Shown in pieces: positions 15,904 through 25,600 of a stretch of 64,000 nt of DNA. Under the pieces are notes generated by a model. The model did no database searches and was not told the DNA's origin. It saw only the letters and a program-made list of their open reading frames with translations. Source of the DNA: Kumtagia ephedrae (GTDB lineage: Bacteria; Pseudomonadota; Alphaproteobacteria; Rhizobiales; Rhizobiaceae); assembly GCF_003012745.1 (NCBI RefSeq), contig NZ_PXYK01000027.1, positions 1 to 64,000 on the forward strand, given 5' to 3'. A program made the translations under genes and the position numbers. Each line of letters opens with the position of its first letter. Positions within the stretch are counted from its first letter, which is position 1.

Positions 15904-16707
15904 ATGCGCACGGCCGTCTTGCGAAAGGAACCGTCGACGATACCCGCAGCAGTCGACACGATCGTGGGGGTGCGGGGCATCTCGAAAAATTACGGAAACG
16001 TCGAGGCGCTGCGCGGCATCGACCTCGACTTTCCCAGGGGCAAGCTGACCAGCCTGCTCGGCCCGAGCGGCTGCGGGAAGACGACGCTGCTGAAAATCAT
16101 CGCCGGCCTGATAGAGGCCGACGCCGGCACGGTCACGATCGACGGCAAGGTGGTCAGGGCGCCCGGCCCGGAACGCGCCTTCGTGTTCCAGGATTTCGCG
16201 CTGATGCCGTGGGCGACGGCGCTGCGCAACGTCGCCTTCGGCCTCGAACTGCGCGGCAGGGCCAGGACGGAGCGCGAGGAGATCGCCCGCCACTATCTGT
16301 CGGAGGTCGGGCTCGCCGGCTTCGAGGACAAGTATCCGCACGAGCTGTCGGGCGGCATGCGCCAGCGCGTCGGCCTGGCGCGCGCGCTGTCGGTCGATGC
16401 CGACGTGCTTTTGCTCGACGAGCCGTTCTCGGCGGTGGACGAGCAGAACCGGCGAAAGTTCCAGGAGGACCTGATCCGGCTGCGCGCCACCCAGAACAAG
16501 ACCTTCATCTTCGTGACGCATTCGATCGAGGAGGCGGTCTACATCTCCGACCGCATCGTGCTCTTGTCGCCGCGTCCCGGCCGGGTCTCGCAGATCATCG
16601 AGCCGGACATCGACCGCTCCGGCGATCCCGAGCGCATCCACCGCGACAAGCACTACCTCGATACGGTCGACGAGATATGGCAGGGATTGCGGCAATATGT
16701 GGAGTGA
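15904..16707 (+). CDS. ABC transporter ATP-binding protein, NitT/TauT type
   Basis: A 267-residue ATPase with Walker [11 protein letters not shown]-loop FVFQDFALMPW, signature LSGGMRQRVGLARAL, Walker B LLLDEPFSAVD and the H-loop FVTHSIEEAVYI. The FALMPW sequence after the Q-loop is typical of nitrate/sulfonate/taurine-type importers. It powers the two permeases on either side. The ATG at 15904 lies two bases after the permease stop. Confidence 0.92.
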   Translation: MRTAVLRKEPSTIPAAVDTIVGVRGISKNYGNVEALRGIDLDFPRGKLTSLLGPSGCGKTTLLKIIAGLIEADAGTVTIDGKVVRAPGPERAFVFQDFALMPWATALRNVAFGLELRGRARTEREEIARHYLSEVGLAGFEDKYPHELSGGMRQRVGLARALSVDADVLLLDEPFSAVDEQNRRKFQEDLIRLRATQNKTFIFVTHSIEEAVYISDRIVLLSPRPGRVSQIIEPDIDRSGDPERIHRDKHYLDTVDEIWQGLRQYVE

Positions 16708-16713
16708 CCGGCC

Positions 16714-17469
16714 ATGACGCTGTTCGGCTACCGCGTGCCGATGATGGCCTCGCTGCTGGTCTGGTGCCTGGCATGGGAGATCGTCGGCCGGCTCGACCTG
16801 GTGTTCCTGCTGCCGCCCTTCAGCGACGTGCTTCGGGCCGTCGTCGGTCTCGTGCAGACGCCGTCCTGGCAGGGTGCGACGCTGACGACGCTGCGTGCCT
16901 TCGTCACCGGCATGACGCTGGCGATCGTGATCGGCGTGCCGCTCGGGGTGTTGATGGGCCGCGTCCGGGTGGCCGACGACCTGCTCGGCATGTGGGTCAA
17001 CATCTTCTCCAGCGCGCCGCTGTCGGCGCTGGTGCCGGTGCTGATGATCCTGTTCGGCTTCGGCGAGCGGACCATCGTGGCGGCGGTGTTCCTGTTCGCG
17101 ATCTGGATCATCGTGCTCGATACCCGCGCCGGCGTCCGCCACATCTCGCCGTCGCTGATCGAGATGGCGCGCTCCTACGGCGCGACGCGGCGCGCGCTCT
17201 ACGCCAAGATCATCCTGTGGGCGGCGCTGCCGGAAATCCTCGCCGGCATCCGGCTCGGCCTCATCCGCGGCGTCAAGGGCGTCGTGATCGGCCAGCTGCT
17301 CGTCTCCATCATCGGCTACGGGGCGCTGTTCGAGACGTTCTCGCGCAACTTCCGCATGGCCGAGTTCTGGGCCCTCACCATCATCCTCTTCGCCTTCGCC
17401 CTGCTGATCGCCGAACTGATCGAGAGGGCCGAAGCCAAGGTCGAATATTACGCAGGAGCTAGACAGTGA
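16714..17469 (+). CDS. ABC transporter permease, NitT/TauT type (2)
   Basis: A 251-residue membrane protein with about six hydrophobic helices and the BPD_transp_1 coupling region (SLIEMARSYGATRRALYAK). It lacks a long polar N-terminus, unlike the first permease. The stop overlaps the GTG start of the FAH gene by four bases (GTGA), so transporter and enzyme are translated together. Confidence 0.88.
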   Translation: MTLFGYRVPMMASLLVWCLAWEIVGRLDLVFLLPPFSDVLRAVVGLVQTPSWQGATLTTLRAFVTGMTLAIVIGVPLGVLMGRVRVADDLLGMWVNIFSSAPLSALVPVLMILFGFGERTIVAAVFLFAIWIIVLDTRAGVRHISPSLIEMARSYGATRRALYAKIILWAALPEILAGIRLGLIRGVKGVVIGQLLVSIIGYGALFETFSRNFRMAEFWALTIILFAFALLIAELIERAEAKVEYYAGARQ

Positions 17470-18170
17470 CCGTTCATACCAAGGCCGCGACCTACGTCAT
17501 CGAGCCGCCCGTCATCCCGACGATACCGGTGGCCAACTCCGACGACCTGTTCCCGGTGCGCAGGGTCTATTGCGTCGGCCGCAACTATGCCGCGCATGCC
17601 GTCGAGATGGGGCACGACCCCGACAAGGAGCCGCCGTTCTTCTTCCAGAAGAATCCCGACAATCTGAATATAAGCGGGGAGTTCCCCTATCCGCCCGCCT
17701 CGAACGACGTCCACTACGAGATCGAGATGGTGGTGGCGCTGAAGGGCGGCGGCAGGGACATCCCGCTCGACAGGGCGCTGGACTGCGTGTTCGGCTACGG
17801 CGTCGGCCTCGACATGACGCGGCGCGACCTGCAAGGCAAGGCCAAGGACATGGGCCGGCCCTGGGAGGTCGGCAAGGCCTTCGAGGCGTCGGCGCCCTGC
17901 TCTGCGCTTGTTCCGGCCAGCGCAATCGGCAATCCGTCCAGCGGCGCCATCTGGCTCGACGTCAACGGCGAGCGCCGGCAGACCGGCGACCTCAACCAGA
18001 TGATCTGGAAGGTGCCGGAGATGATCAGCTACCTCTCCGGCCTGTTCACTCTGAAGCCCGGCGACGTCATCCTGTCGGGGACGCCGGCCGGCGTCGGCGC
18101 CGTCAAGCGCGGCGACGTGCTCAAGGGCCATGTCGACGGCATCGGCGACCTCGAGGTGCGGGTGGTGTGA
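17466..18170 (+). CDS. Fumarylacetoacetate hydrolase (FAH) family protein
   Basis: A 234-residue C-terminal-FAH-domain enzyme, the size of fumarylpyruvate hydrolases and acylpyruvases. VYCVGRNYAAHAVEMG and FFFQKNPDNLN open the domain; the metal ligands are the glutamates in HYEIEMVVA and the aspartate in GVGLDMTRRDLQ; LSGTPAGVGAV closes the active site. Family members cleave C-C bonds in 2,4-dioxo acids, the last steps of aromatic or heteroaromatic degradation. The start is GTG, overlapping the permease stop. The enzyme probably acts on the compound, or a breakdown product of it, imported by the preceding transporter. Confidence 0.85.
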   Translation: MTVHTKAATYVIEPPVIPTIPVANSDDLFPVRRVYCVGRNYAAHAVEMGHDPDKEPPFFFQKNPDNLNISGEFPYPPASNDVHYEIEMVVALKGGGRDIPLDRALDCVFGYGVGLDMTRRDLQGKAKDMGRPWEVGKAFEASAPCSALVPASAIGNPSSGAIWLDVNGERRQTGDLNQMIWKVPEMISYLSGLFTLKPGDVILSGTPAGVGAVKRGDVLKGHVDGIGDLEVRVV

Positions 18171-18201
18171 GGCGAGCGGTCTTGCCGTAGCGCTGATGAT
18201 C

Positions 18202-18224
18202 GCCGGCGCGGCCGCCGCGCCGGC
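18202..18224. terminator. Strong GC hairpin between convergent FAH and LysR genes
   Basis: GCCGGCGCG and CGCGCCGGC form a perfect 9-bp stem with a 5-base loop, placed between two converging stop codons. There is no T-run, but the position suits a bidirectional transcription stop. Confidence 0.45.
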
Positions 18225-18227
18225 AGC

Positions 18228-19202
18228 CTATCGAACTCGGCGGTCGGCCGGGTTTTGGGCTCCTCCGCCCAGTCCTTCGAGGAGGGTGACCAGCCACGCC
18301 ATGCCGGCGTCGCGCATCGCCGGCTGCGGCGCCACGATCGTCAGGGCGAACTTGCCGAGCGGCAGGGGAGGCTCGATGCCGATCACGCCGAAGCGGCTCG
18401 CATGCAGCTCGACGAAGCGTCGCGGCAACGCTGAGATCAGATCGCTGTCGGCAAGCACCGCGAGCGCGAACATGAAATTCGGAACCGTCAGCGCAACTCG
18501 CCGCGAAAGCCCTTGCCCGGCAAGGACATTGTCGACGAAGCCGTGGGAGTCTCCGGTTTGCGACACTACCAGGTGCCGCAGCCGGCAGTAGTTCGACACG
18601 CTGGGGGCGGCCGCGAACGGGTGGCCGGCGCGCGCGGCGACGATGAAATCCTCCTGGTAGAGAAGGCTCCGCCAGAACCGGACGGGAGGATCGTCATAGG
18701 GCAGGACGGCGACATCCATCATGCGCGCTTCCAGCTCGGCAAGGGCATCCTGCCAGGCGACTGCGGGGGAGGTTTCCCCCTGACGGGGCAGCAACTGGCG
18801 GATGCCGATGGCTATGCCGGGTGCCGCATGCGCCAGCTTTTCGAGCAAGGGCGGCAGGAACACGGCGGACACGCCGTCCGGAGCTCCGATGGTGAAGCGC
18901 CGCGTCGATGTCGCCGGATCGAACGGCCGGGCGGTGGCGACGACACCCCGGACGCGGGACAGGATATCGGCGATCGGCTGATCGAGTTCTTCCGCGCGCT
19001 GCGTCGGAACGACGCCCCTGGGCGTCTTCAGAAACAGCGGGTCTCCCAGCAGCGAGCGCAAGCGGCCGAGGCCATGGCTCACCGCCGACGGCGAGAGGTT
19101 GAGGCGCTGCGCCGCCCGCCCGACATGGCGCTCCTCGAACACGGCTTCGAACAGAACCAGCAGGTTGAGGTCGATTCGCGACAGATCGATTTCATGCAGC
19201 AT
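18228..19202 (-). CDS. LysR-family transcriptional regulator (1)
   Basis: A 324-residue LysR protein. The N-terminal helix-turn-helix reads FEERHVGRAAQRLNLSPSAV, preceded by IDLNLLVLFEAV; the effector-binding domain (about 95-310) has the FTIGAPDGVSAVFLPPLL beginning of the NodD-like group. It faces away from the SnoaL-like gene and ends against the FAH gene. Divergent orientation suggests control of the SnoaL-like gene, whose start is 91 bases away. The effector is unknown. Confidence 0.88.
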   Translation of the reverse strand: MLHEIDLSRIDLNLLVLFEAVFEERHVGRAAQRLNLSPSAVSHGLGRLRSLLGDPLFLKTPRGVVPTQRAEELDQPIADILSRVRGVVATARPFDPATSTRRFTIGAPDGVSAVFLPPLLEKLAHAAPGIAIGIRQLLPRQGETSPAVAWQDALAELEARMMDVAVLPYDDPPVRFWRSLLYQEDFIVAARAGHPFAAAPSVSNYCRLRHLVVSQTGDSHGFVDNVLAGQGLSRRVALTVPNFMFALAVLADSDLISALPRRFVELHASRFGVIGIEPPLPLGKFALTIVAPQPAMRDAGMAWLVTLLEGLGGGAQNPADRRVR

Positions 19203-19293
19203 ATTGCTGAAATCATATCATTGGATTCATGAGAGCGGAAGTGAGAAGACAGGCCATGCCCGGCACCGGCCGGCACATGACCCAACGGAGCGA

Positions 19294-19866
19294 ATGGATA
19301 TCCCGATGCTCATGTTCAGGCGCATCAGCAACCCGAAGCGACGCGCGGCGAAAAAAATCTCGCGGCGCATGGCCATGACCCTCGCCCTTGCCGCTCCGCT
19401 GTCCGCCCGCGCCGCGCAGGCGTCGCCGGATGCGGACGATGTGCTTGCCGACGTCATCCGCCGCACCGAACAGCAGGCGGCGGCTTTCATGGCCGGCGAC
19501 ATGACAAGATGGGCGGCGCTCATCCGGCTGTCGGACGATTTCACCCTGATGCAGCCGTTCGGTGGTCCGGCCAGCCACGGTTTCGACGGCAGCCCGCGGC
19601 ATTTGGCCGAACTTGCCGCCTACTTCCGCAATGGCGACGGAACGCTCGAGGTCAGCCAGTCCCATGTGACCCGGGACATGATCGTCCTGGTGATGGTCGA
19701 ACGCCAGCATGGGGAGGTCGGTGGCCTTCCGGACCAGGAATGGTCGCTGCGGGTTACCCAGGTCTACCGGCGGCAGGAGGCGGAATGGCTCCTGGTGCAT
19801 CGCCATGCGGACCCGCTGGTGCGCAAGATCGGCCTTGAGCGGGCCGCCGCACTGGCGCGCGGCTGA
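19294..19866 (+). CDS. SnoaL/NTF2-like protein, probably exported
   Basis: A 190-residue protein. Basic N-terminal residues are followed by a hydrophobic run MAMTLALAAPLSARAAQA that looks like a signal peptide. Residues about 50-175 match the cone-shaped SnoaL/DUF4440 fold by pattern: QQAAAFMAGDMTRWAALI, DDFTLMQPFGG, then beta-strand-like stretches ending RVTQVYRRQEAEWLLVHRHAD. Such proteins are often small enzymes or ligand-binding proteins of unknown role. The ATG at 19294 is chosen after CGGAG; ATGs at 19306 and 19312 are alternatives. It is divergent from a LysR gene that may control it. Confidence 0.7.
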   Translation: MDIPMLMFRRISNPKRRAAKKISRRMAMTLALAAPLSARAAQASPDADDVLADVIRRTEQQAAAFMAGDMTRWAALIRLSDDFTLMQPFGGPASHGFDGSPRHLAELAAYFRNGDGTLEVSQSHVTRDMIVLVMVERQHGEVGGLPDQEWSLRVTQVYRRQEAEWLLVHRHADPLVRKIGLERAAALARG

Positions 19867-19918
19867 ACGGCAAAGTTCGACACGCGGCGGGCTAAGCGCC
19901 GCCGGAGGCAGGATCATG

Positions 19919-20800
19919 TCAACGCGACGATATCAGCAGTTCGGCCCGCTCGGCCGCGAAATTGATGAAGGTCCGTACCCGTGCCGGCACGAAGCGCTGG
20001 CGCGGATAGACGAAATACAGCGATCTCGGCGGGGTCGAGTATTCCGGGAGGACGCGCACCAGCGCCTGCTGGCCGCGCCAGGCTTTTTCCATCGGCGCCG
20101 GCAGGTAGCCGATGCCGAGATCGAGGTCGATGAAGCTGCGGCTCACATAGAAGTCGTTGGAGGTGATCGGCGCGTCGAGCGTTACGTCGACGATCTCGCC
20201 GCGATACAGCATTTTCCCGTCGCGGCTGAAGCCGACGATCTGATGATCGGCCAGATCTTCGAGCGTTTGCGGCGTGCCGTGGCGGTCGAGATAGGCCTGG
20301 CTGGCGTAGTAGCCGCCGTACCCGTCCATGATTTTCCGCACGATAAGGCTCGAATCCTTCAGCGGGCCGACACGGATGGCGAGGTCGATGCCTTCGGCGA
20401 CCAGGTCGGCGATCCGGTCCATCACCAGCACCTCGACCTTCACGGCCGGGAATTTCTGCCGGTAGGCCATGATCAGCTCGGGCAGCAGGCTGCGGCCGAA
20501 CACCGTGGGGCCGGTTATCCGCAGCGTGCCCGTCGGTTCGTCGTTGTCGGAGGCGAGTTCCGCCTCGGCGGTCTCGATCTCCTGCAGCGCGGCGCGGCAG
20601 CGGTCGAGATAAAGCTCTCCGGCCGACGTCGCCCGCAACTGCCGCGTCGTCCGATGGATGAGCGTCGTGCCGAGGCGCTTTTCGAGCGCCGCGACCTTGG
20701 CGCTGACGGTCGTCGTGGGCATGCCGAGCAGACGGGCCGCGGCGGCGAAGCTGCCAGCCTCCAGGACGCGGACGAAGACAGTGATCTCATCGATACGCAT
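19919..20800 (-). CDS. LysR-family transcriptional regulator (2)
   Basis: A 293-residue LysR regulator of the CrgA-like group: MRIDEITVFVRVLEAGSFAAAARLLGMPTTTVSAKVAALEKRLGTTLIHRTTR is the helix-turn-helix pattern by its key residues, followed by RITGPTVFGRSLLPEL and the effector domain. The reading frame is open 43 codons further upstream, but the start at 20800 fits the family and leaves a CTGCATTATGCAG palindrome just upstream, a likely autoregulatory site. The target genes are not evident; the nearest divergent gene is a small membrane protein. Confidence 0.87.
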   Translation of the reverse strand: MRIDEITVFVRVLEAGSFAAAARLLGMPTTTVSAKVAALEKRLGTTLIHRTTRQLRATSAGELYLDRCRAALQEIETAEAELASDNDEPTGTLRITGPTVFGRSLLPELIMAYRQKFPAVKVEVLVMDRIADLVAEGIDLAIRVGPLKDSSLIVRKIMDGYGGYYASQAYLDRHGTPQTLEDLADHQIVGFSRDGKMLYRGEIVDVTLDAPITSNDFYVSRSFIDLDLGIGYLPAPMEKAWRGQQALVRVLPEYSTPPRSLYFVYPRQRFVPARVRTFINFAAERAELLISSR

Positions 20801-20803
20801 ATC

Positions 20804-20816
20804 CTGCATTATGCAG
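20804..20816. promoter_or_regulatory. Candidate LysR autoregulatory palindrome
   Basis: CTGCATTATGCAG is a perfect palindrome around one central base, 4 bases upstream of the proposed LysR ATG. It contains a TGCA-N3-TGCA-like core of the type LysR proteins bind. Confidence 0.4.
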
Positions 20817-20931
20817 AATATTGCACGGTGAATCCAGTCTATGCCGACTAATGCAAAAGGCAGATATGAAGTAGAAGCTTCGGTCTGAAGAGAAACAACT
20901 TCGGGTGTCTTGAACCTCCTTGGGGTCATGG

Positions 20932-20943
20932 TGACCCGGGTCA
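20932..20943. other. Perfect 12-bp palindrome of unknown role
   Basis: TGACCCGGGTCA sits alone in the gap between the LysR gene and the small membrane protein gene. The rest of this 370-base gap (20801-21168) shows no gene that I can support. Confidence 0.3.
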
Positions 20944-21168
20944 GACTACAGAGAAGATAGCAGGCGCAGTTCTTGAAATCATAGATCAGTCGAGCGCGCC
21001 TGCGGTGCCCTCCAAACCATCGTCACGCTGACAGGCCTGCACCATCCGCGCAGGGCTGTGCCGGAGGTTTGCCTGGGACCAGGTGTCTTGGCCAGGGCAG
21101 CGGCCAGGCGACGAAGGCGGGCAAAGCCGCCGCCGCGGCGTCGTGGCCTCAATCGTGGGGAGAATCGC

Positions 21169-21423
21169 ATGGACTTCTGGACGGAAGCTATCGGCTTTCT
21201 GGGCAGCGGCTTCGCCGTGCTCACCTACTGGATGCGGGACATGCTGCCGCTGCGGATCGCAGCGGTGCTGAGCTGCCTGTTCTTCATCGCCTATGCGGTG
21301 GCGATCGGCAGCCTGCCGCTGCTGACGATGGAAATCGTGCTGTTGCCGATCAACGCCTACCGGCTGCTCGAACTGCGCCGCGGCAGGCAGCCGGATCCGG
21401 CCAAAGTGCAGGTGAGTAACTGA
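21169..21423 (+). CDS. Small inner-membrane protein
   Basis: An 84-residue protein with three hydrophobic segments (AIGFLGSGFAVLTYWM, IAAVLSCLFFIAYAVAI, LLTMEIVLLPINAYRLLEL) and a short charged tail. The pattern resembles small YgjV-like or uncharacterised inner-membrane proteins. The start ATG follows GGGGAGA. The stop is followed immediately by the GNAT gene (ATG one base after the TGA), so they form a small operon. I do not recognise a function. Confidence 0.6.
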   Translation: MDFWTEAIGFLGSGFAVLTYWMRDMLPLRIAAVLSCLFFIAYAVAIGSLPLLTMEIVLLPINAYRLLELRRGRQPDPAKVQVSN

Positions 21424-21424
21424 C

Positions 21425-21958
21425 ATGCTGGAAAGACCCAACCCGATCATCCGGCGCGCCGCCAGGGACGAGATCGCCGAGATCGCCGATCTCGTCGCGG
21501 CGGCCATCGAGACGTTCCGCGGCATCGTCCGCGACAAGGTGCTCGACCTCTACATCCAACACTCCCGCGATGCCGTTGCCCGCTGGAACCACGACGTCCT
21601 GGTCGTCGAGGCGGAAGGCCGCCTGGCCGGCACTGTCACCTATGTCGATCGAACGCATGAAGCCGGATACGGCCTGCCGGCGGACTGGTCGACATTCCGC
21701 ACGCTCGCCGTTCATCCATCGGCACGCGGCAGGGGGCTGGGCGCCGCCCTGGTTCAGCATTGCATCGAAACGGCTCGCCGCGACGGGGCGTCGGTGCTGG
21801 GCATCCATGCCGGCGCCTTCATGGCGATCGCGCGCGGCATGTACAAGCGCGCCGGCTTCGTGCGCTGCCCCGAATACGATCTGTTTGCCTCCGGCGTCTT
21901 CGACTTCGACCCGTCCGAGGGCGATGTCCTGGTCGCGGCCTATCGGCTGGACCTTTGA
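21425..21958 (+). CDS. GNAT-family N-acetyltransferase
   Basis: A 177-residue GNAT enzyme. It begins RPNPIIRRAARDEIAEIADL; the acetyl-CoA binding segment is LAVHPSARGRGLGAALVQHCIETAR (Q/RxxGxG/A pattern) and GMYKRAGFVRCPEYD closes the fold. It acetylates an amine of an unknown small molecule or protein. It is coupled to the preceding small membrane protein and followed 29 bases later by another membrane protein. Confidence 0.85.
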   Translation: MLERPNPIIRRAARDEIAEIADLVAAAIETFRGIVRDKVLDLYIQHSRDAVARWNHDVLVVEAEGRLAGTVTYVDRTHEAGYGLPADWSTFRTLAVHPSARGRGLGAALVQHCIETARRDGASVLGIHAGAFMAIARGMYKRAGFVRCPEYDLFASGVFDFDPSEGDVLVAAYRLDL

Positions 21959-21987
21959 CCCGCGCGGCGCATCCAAGGAACACGATC

Positions 21988-22434
21988 ATGCCAGAGACGC
22001 ACCTCTATCTGTTGCTGTGGGCCGCGCTGTCCTTCTGGGTGCTCGGGCAGATCTGGCTGGTGCAGATCGTCATCTATCCGCTGTTCGCCAAGGTCGGCGA
22101 GCGCGACTATGTCGGTTACCACGGGTTCTATTCGCGGCGCATTCCGCTGCCGGTGATCCTGCCGGGTTTCGCCAGTTTCCTGCTGCCGATCGCGCTCGCC
22201 TTCTGCGGCCCGGCCGTGCCGCCGTGGATGACCATCGTCAACATAGCGGCGGGAGTCGTCGGCCTCCTGGTGACCGTCGGTTTGGAAATCCCACGGCACG
22301 GAAAGCTGGAGAGGTTGGGCAAGAACGAACCCCTTATCGCTGAGCTCATCCGCTACAACTGGCCACGCACGGCCTCGATCACCGTCCAGGCGATCGTCAC
22401 GATGTTCATGCTGGCGCACGTGCTCGGAGGCTGA
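21988..22434 (+). CDS. Four-helix membrane protein, DUF1772-like
   Basis: A 148-residue protein with four hydrophobic segments: LYLLLWAALSFWVLGQIWLV, LPVILPGFASFLLPIALAF, WMTIVNIAAGVVGLLVTVGL and a C-terminal TASITVQAIVTMFMLAHVL. The conserved polar stretches IPRHGKLERLG and YNWPRTA between helices 3 and 4 resemble DUF1772/anthrone-oxygenase-like membrane proteins. Function is unknown. It ends the small operon begun at 21169. Confidence 0.6.
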   Translation: MPETHLYLLLWAALSFWVLGQIWLVQIVIYPLFAKVGERDYVGYHGFYSRRIPLPVILPGFASFLLPIALAFCGPAVPPWMTIVNIAAGVVGLLVTVGLEIPRHGKLERLGKNEPLIAELIRYNWPRTASITVQAIVTMFMLAHVLGG

Positions 22435-22569
22435 TCGAAGCGCTCCACCATAACAACAAGGCAAAGGCGCCGCGGTTTCAGCCGCCAGGATCACGACCGA
22501 CGGTCGATGCATCCGGCTGCTTGCCGCAAACGACCTGACGCCACTCACCATCCAGCTGGAATTTCGCGC

Positions 22570-22590
22570 CGCCGGCCATATCGGCCGGCG
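22570..22590. other. Hairpin in the leader of the RTX gene
   Basis: CGCCGGCC and GGCCGGCG form a perfect 8-bp stem with a 5-base loop 71 bases before the RTX start. With no T-run it may be a leader structure rather than a terminator for the upstream gene. Confidence 0.3.
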
Positions 22591-22661
22591 AACCCTGCCG
22601 CTCGCCGGCAGCAAACCTGGCCGCTCCTGCGGCGAAGCAAAATTTTGGAAGGAAGACGACA

Positions 22662-25600
22662 ATGGCTGAAATTATCGGCAACGACGAGGACAATTTCCTG
22701 AAGGCGACCGAGTTCAACTCCGACGACGTCATTCGCGGCCTCGGCGGCAACGACGTACTCGACGGGGATTTCGGCAATGATGTCCTGGATGGCGGCTCGG
22801 GCGTCGACACCGCCTTCTTCGACGCATTGGGTTTCGGCTGGACGATCAATCTGCAAACCGGACTTGCCGTCGTCAACGGCGGAACACAGGGCCGCGCCGA
22901 ACTGATCAGCATCGAGAACGTCACCGGATCCACCCTCCGCGACGCCATCCTGGGCAATGCCGGAGCCAACGTGCTCGACGGCCGCGATGGCGACGACACG
23001 ATGAGCGGCGCCGGCGGCGACGACCTGCTGATCGGCGGCCTCGGCAACGACACGCTCGACGGCAATGAGGGCAACGATACGTTCGTCGGCGGTTCCGGCG
23101 GCGATGTCATGACCGGCGGCGACGGCATCGACACGGCCGACTATTCGGACAGCAACCAGGGCGTCACAGTCAACCTGACCGACGGGTTCGGCTTTCTCGG
23201 TGATGCCGGTGGCGACAGGCTGTTCGGCATCGAGAACCTGCTCGGCTCGACCCATGGAGACCAGCTCCTCGGCAATGGAGCGGCCAATTTCCTGGCGGGC
23301 GGCGCAGGCGTCGACAAGATCGAGGGTGGCGCAGGCAACGACAAGATCGAGGGTGGCGCCGATGCCGACCTGCTGGACGGCGGCGCCGGCATCGACCAGC
23401 TCCGCTATGCCGGTTCGTCCGCCGGCGTGTTCGTCAGCCTCGCGGGCAACGTCGCCTTGTTCGGTGATGCGGCGGGCGACACGATCATCAGGTTCGAGGA
23501 CCTCGTCGGCTCGAATTTCGACGATGTGCTCGAGGGCAGCAACGATCGCAACTTCCTCGGCGGGCTGAACGGCGCCGACCAGTTGCTCGGCCAGGGCGGC
23601 GACGACACGCTGTTCGGCGACGCCGGCAATGACGGGCTGGACGGCGGCGAAGGCAGCGACGTTCTCGTCGGCGGTGCCGGCGCGGATGTGCTGATAGGCG
23701 GCGCCGGCGTCGACGCCGCGTCCTATGCCAACGCCGGCAGCGCCGTCACGGTTTCCCTTGCCGCGAACTCGGGCACGGGCAGCGATGCGGCCGGAGACAC
23801 GTTCTCCGGCATCGAAAACCTGATCGGATCGCGCTTCGGCGACACGCTGGATGGCGACAATGGGGGCAACGTGCTCTTCGGCCTCGATGGCGGCGACACG
23901 TTGCGCGGGCTGGACGGCGCCGACTCGCTGGACGGCGGCCTCGGCGGCGACAAGCTGTTCGGCGGAGCCGGCAACGATCTGCTCAATGGCGGCGCCGGCG
24001 CGGACCAGTTGGTCGGCGGCACCGGCATCGACCGGGCGAACTATGTCGCCTCGGGCGCCGGCGTGCAGGTTTTCCTCGACGGCGGACTGGGCTTCCAGGG
24101 CGACGCGCAGGGCGACACGTTTAGCGGTATCGAGGAAGTCGTCGGCTCGAACTTCGCCGACCTCCTGGTCGGCGACGCCGCCAACAACTTTTTCGGCGGC
24201 CTCGCCGGCGACGACTTCCTGTCCGGCAATGCCGGCGATGACACGATGTTCGGCGACGCCGGCAGTGACCAGTTGTTCGGCGGCGACGGCAGGGATTTCC
24301 TGGTCGGCGGGGCCGGGGCGGATACGCTCGATGGCGGCGCCGGCGTCGACCGTGTCTCCTACCACACCTCCGGCGCCGGCGTTCTGGTCGTTCTCGGCTC
24401 GAAGCTCGGCTTCGACGGCGATGCGCAGGGCGACACGCTGGAAGGCATCGAGGAGGTCGTCGGTTCGAATTTCAACGACACGCTCGCCGGCGACAACGCC
24501 AACAATTTCCTCGGCGGCCTCAACGGCGCCGATGTCCTGTCGGGCGAAGGCGGTGACGACGAGTTGTTCGGCGATGGCGGCGCCGACGCACTCGACGGCG
24601 GCGCCGGCAGCGACATCCTTGTCGGCGGCGCCGGCGGTGACAAGATCAACGGCGGCGCGGGCATCGACACGGCGAGCTATGCCAATGCCGCCTCGGCCAT
24701 CATCGTGAACATCTCCGACGACGATACTTTCGTCGTGTCGGGCGATGCGGCTGGCGACGAACTCATAAGCATCGAAAACCTGACTGGTTCCCGCTTCGAC
24801 GACGGGTTGGTCGGCAGCAACGGTGCGAACAAGCTGTCGGGAGGGGACGGAAACGACTTGCTGGAAGGACGCGGCGGCGACGATCTGCTCGACGGCGGCG
24901 CCGGCGCGGACGGCCTGACCGGCGGCCTGGGCAACGATCTCTATATTGTGGACTTCAGGGAAGACAACATCATCGAGCGCGCCGGGGAAGGGACGGCCGA
25001 CCGGGTGGCGGCCGCGGTGGACTTCGCCCTTCAGTCCACCGACGATATCGAAATCCTGACGACGACCAACACCACGAGCACGGCTGCCATCGACCTCACC
25101 GGCAATGAACTGCGGCAGAAGATCACCGGCAACGCCGGCGCCAACGTCCTGCATGACGGCGGCAGCGGCAAGGCCGACGTGATGACGGGCCTCGGCGGCA
25201 ACGACAGCTACCGGGTATTCAATTCCGGCGACGCCATCGTCGAGAAGGCCGGCCAGGGGAGCGGCGACAAGGTGATCGCCGCCGTCGACTACAAGCTCGG
25301 CGCCGCCGTCCAGGTCGAGATCATGCAGACCAACGGCTCGGCCGGAACGGCGGCGATCGACCTGACCGGCAACGAGTTCGGCCAGCAGATCATCGGCAAT
25401 GCCGGCGCCAACCGGCTGGAGGGCAAGGGCGGCAACGACACGTTGAGCGGCGGCAGCGGCGCCGACACGTTCGTGTTCGCTTCGAAGCTCGGGGCGGGAA
25501 ATGTCGACAGGATCGTCGACTTCAGCGTGCCGGCCGATCGCATGCTCCTGTCGGACGCGATCTTCACGGCGCTCGACACCGGCACGCTGTCGGCGGCGGC

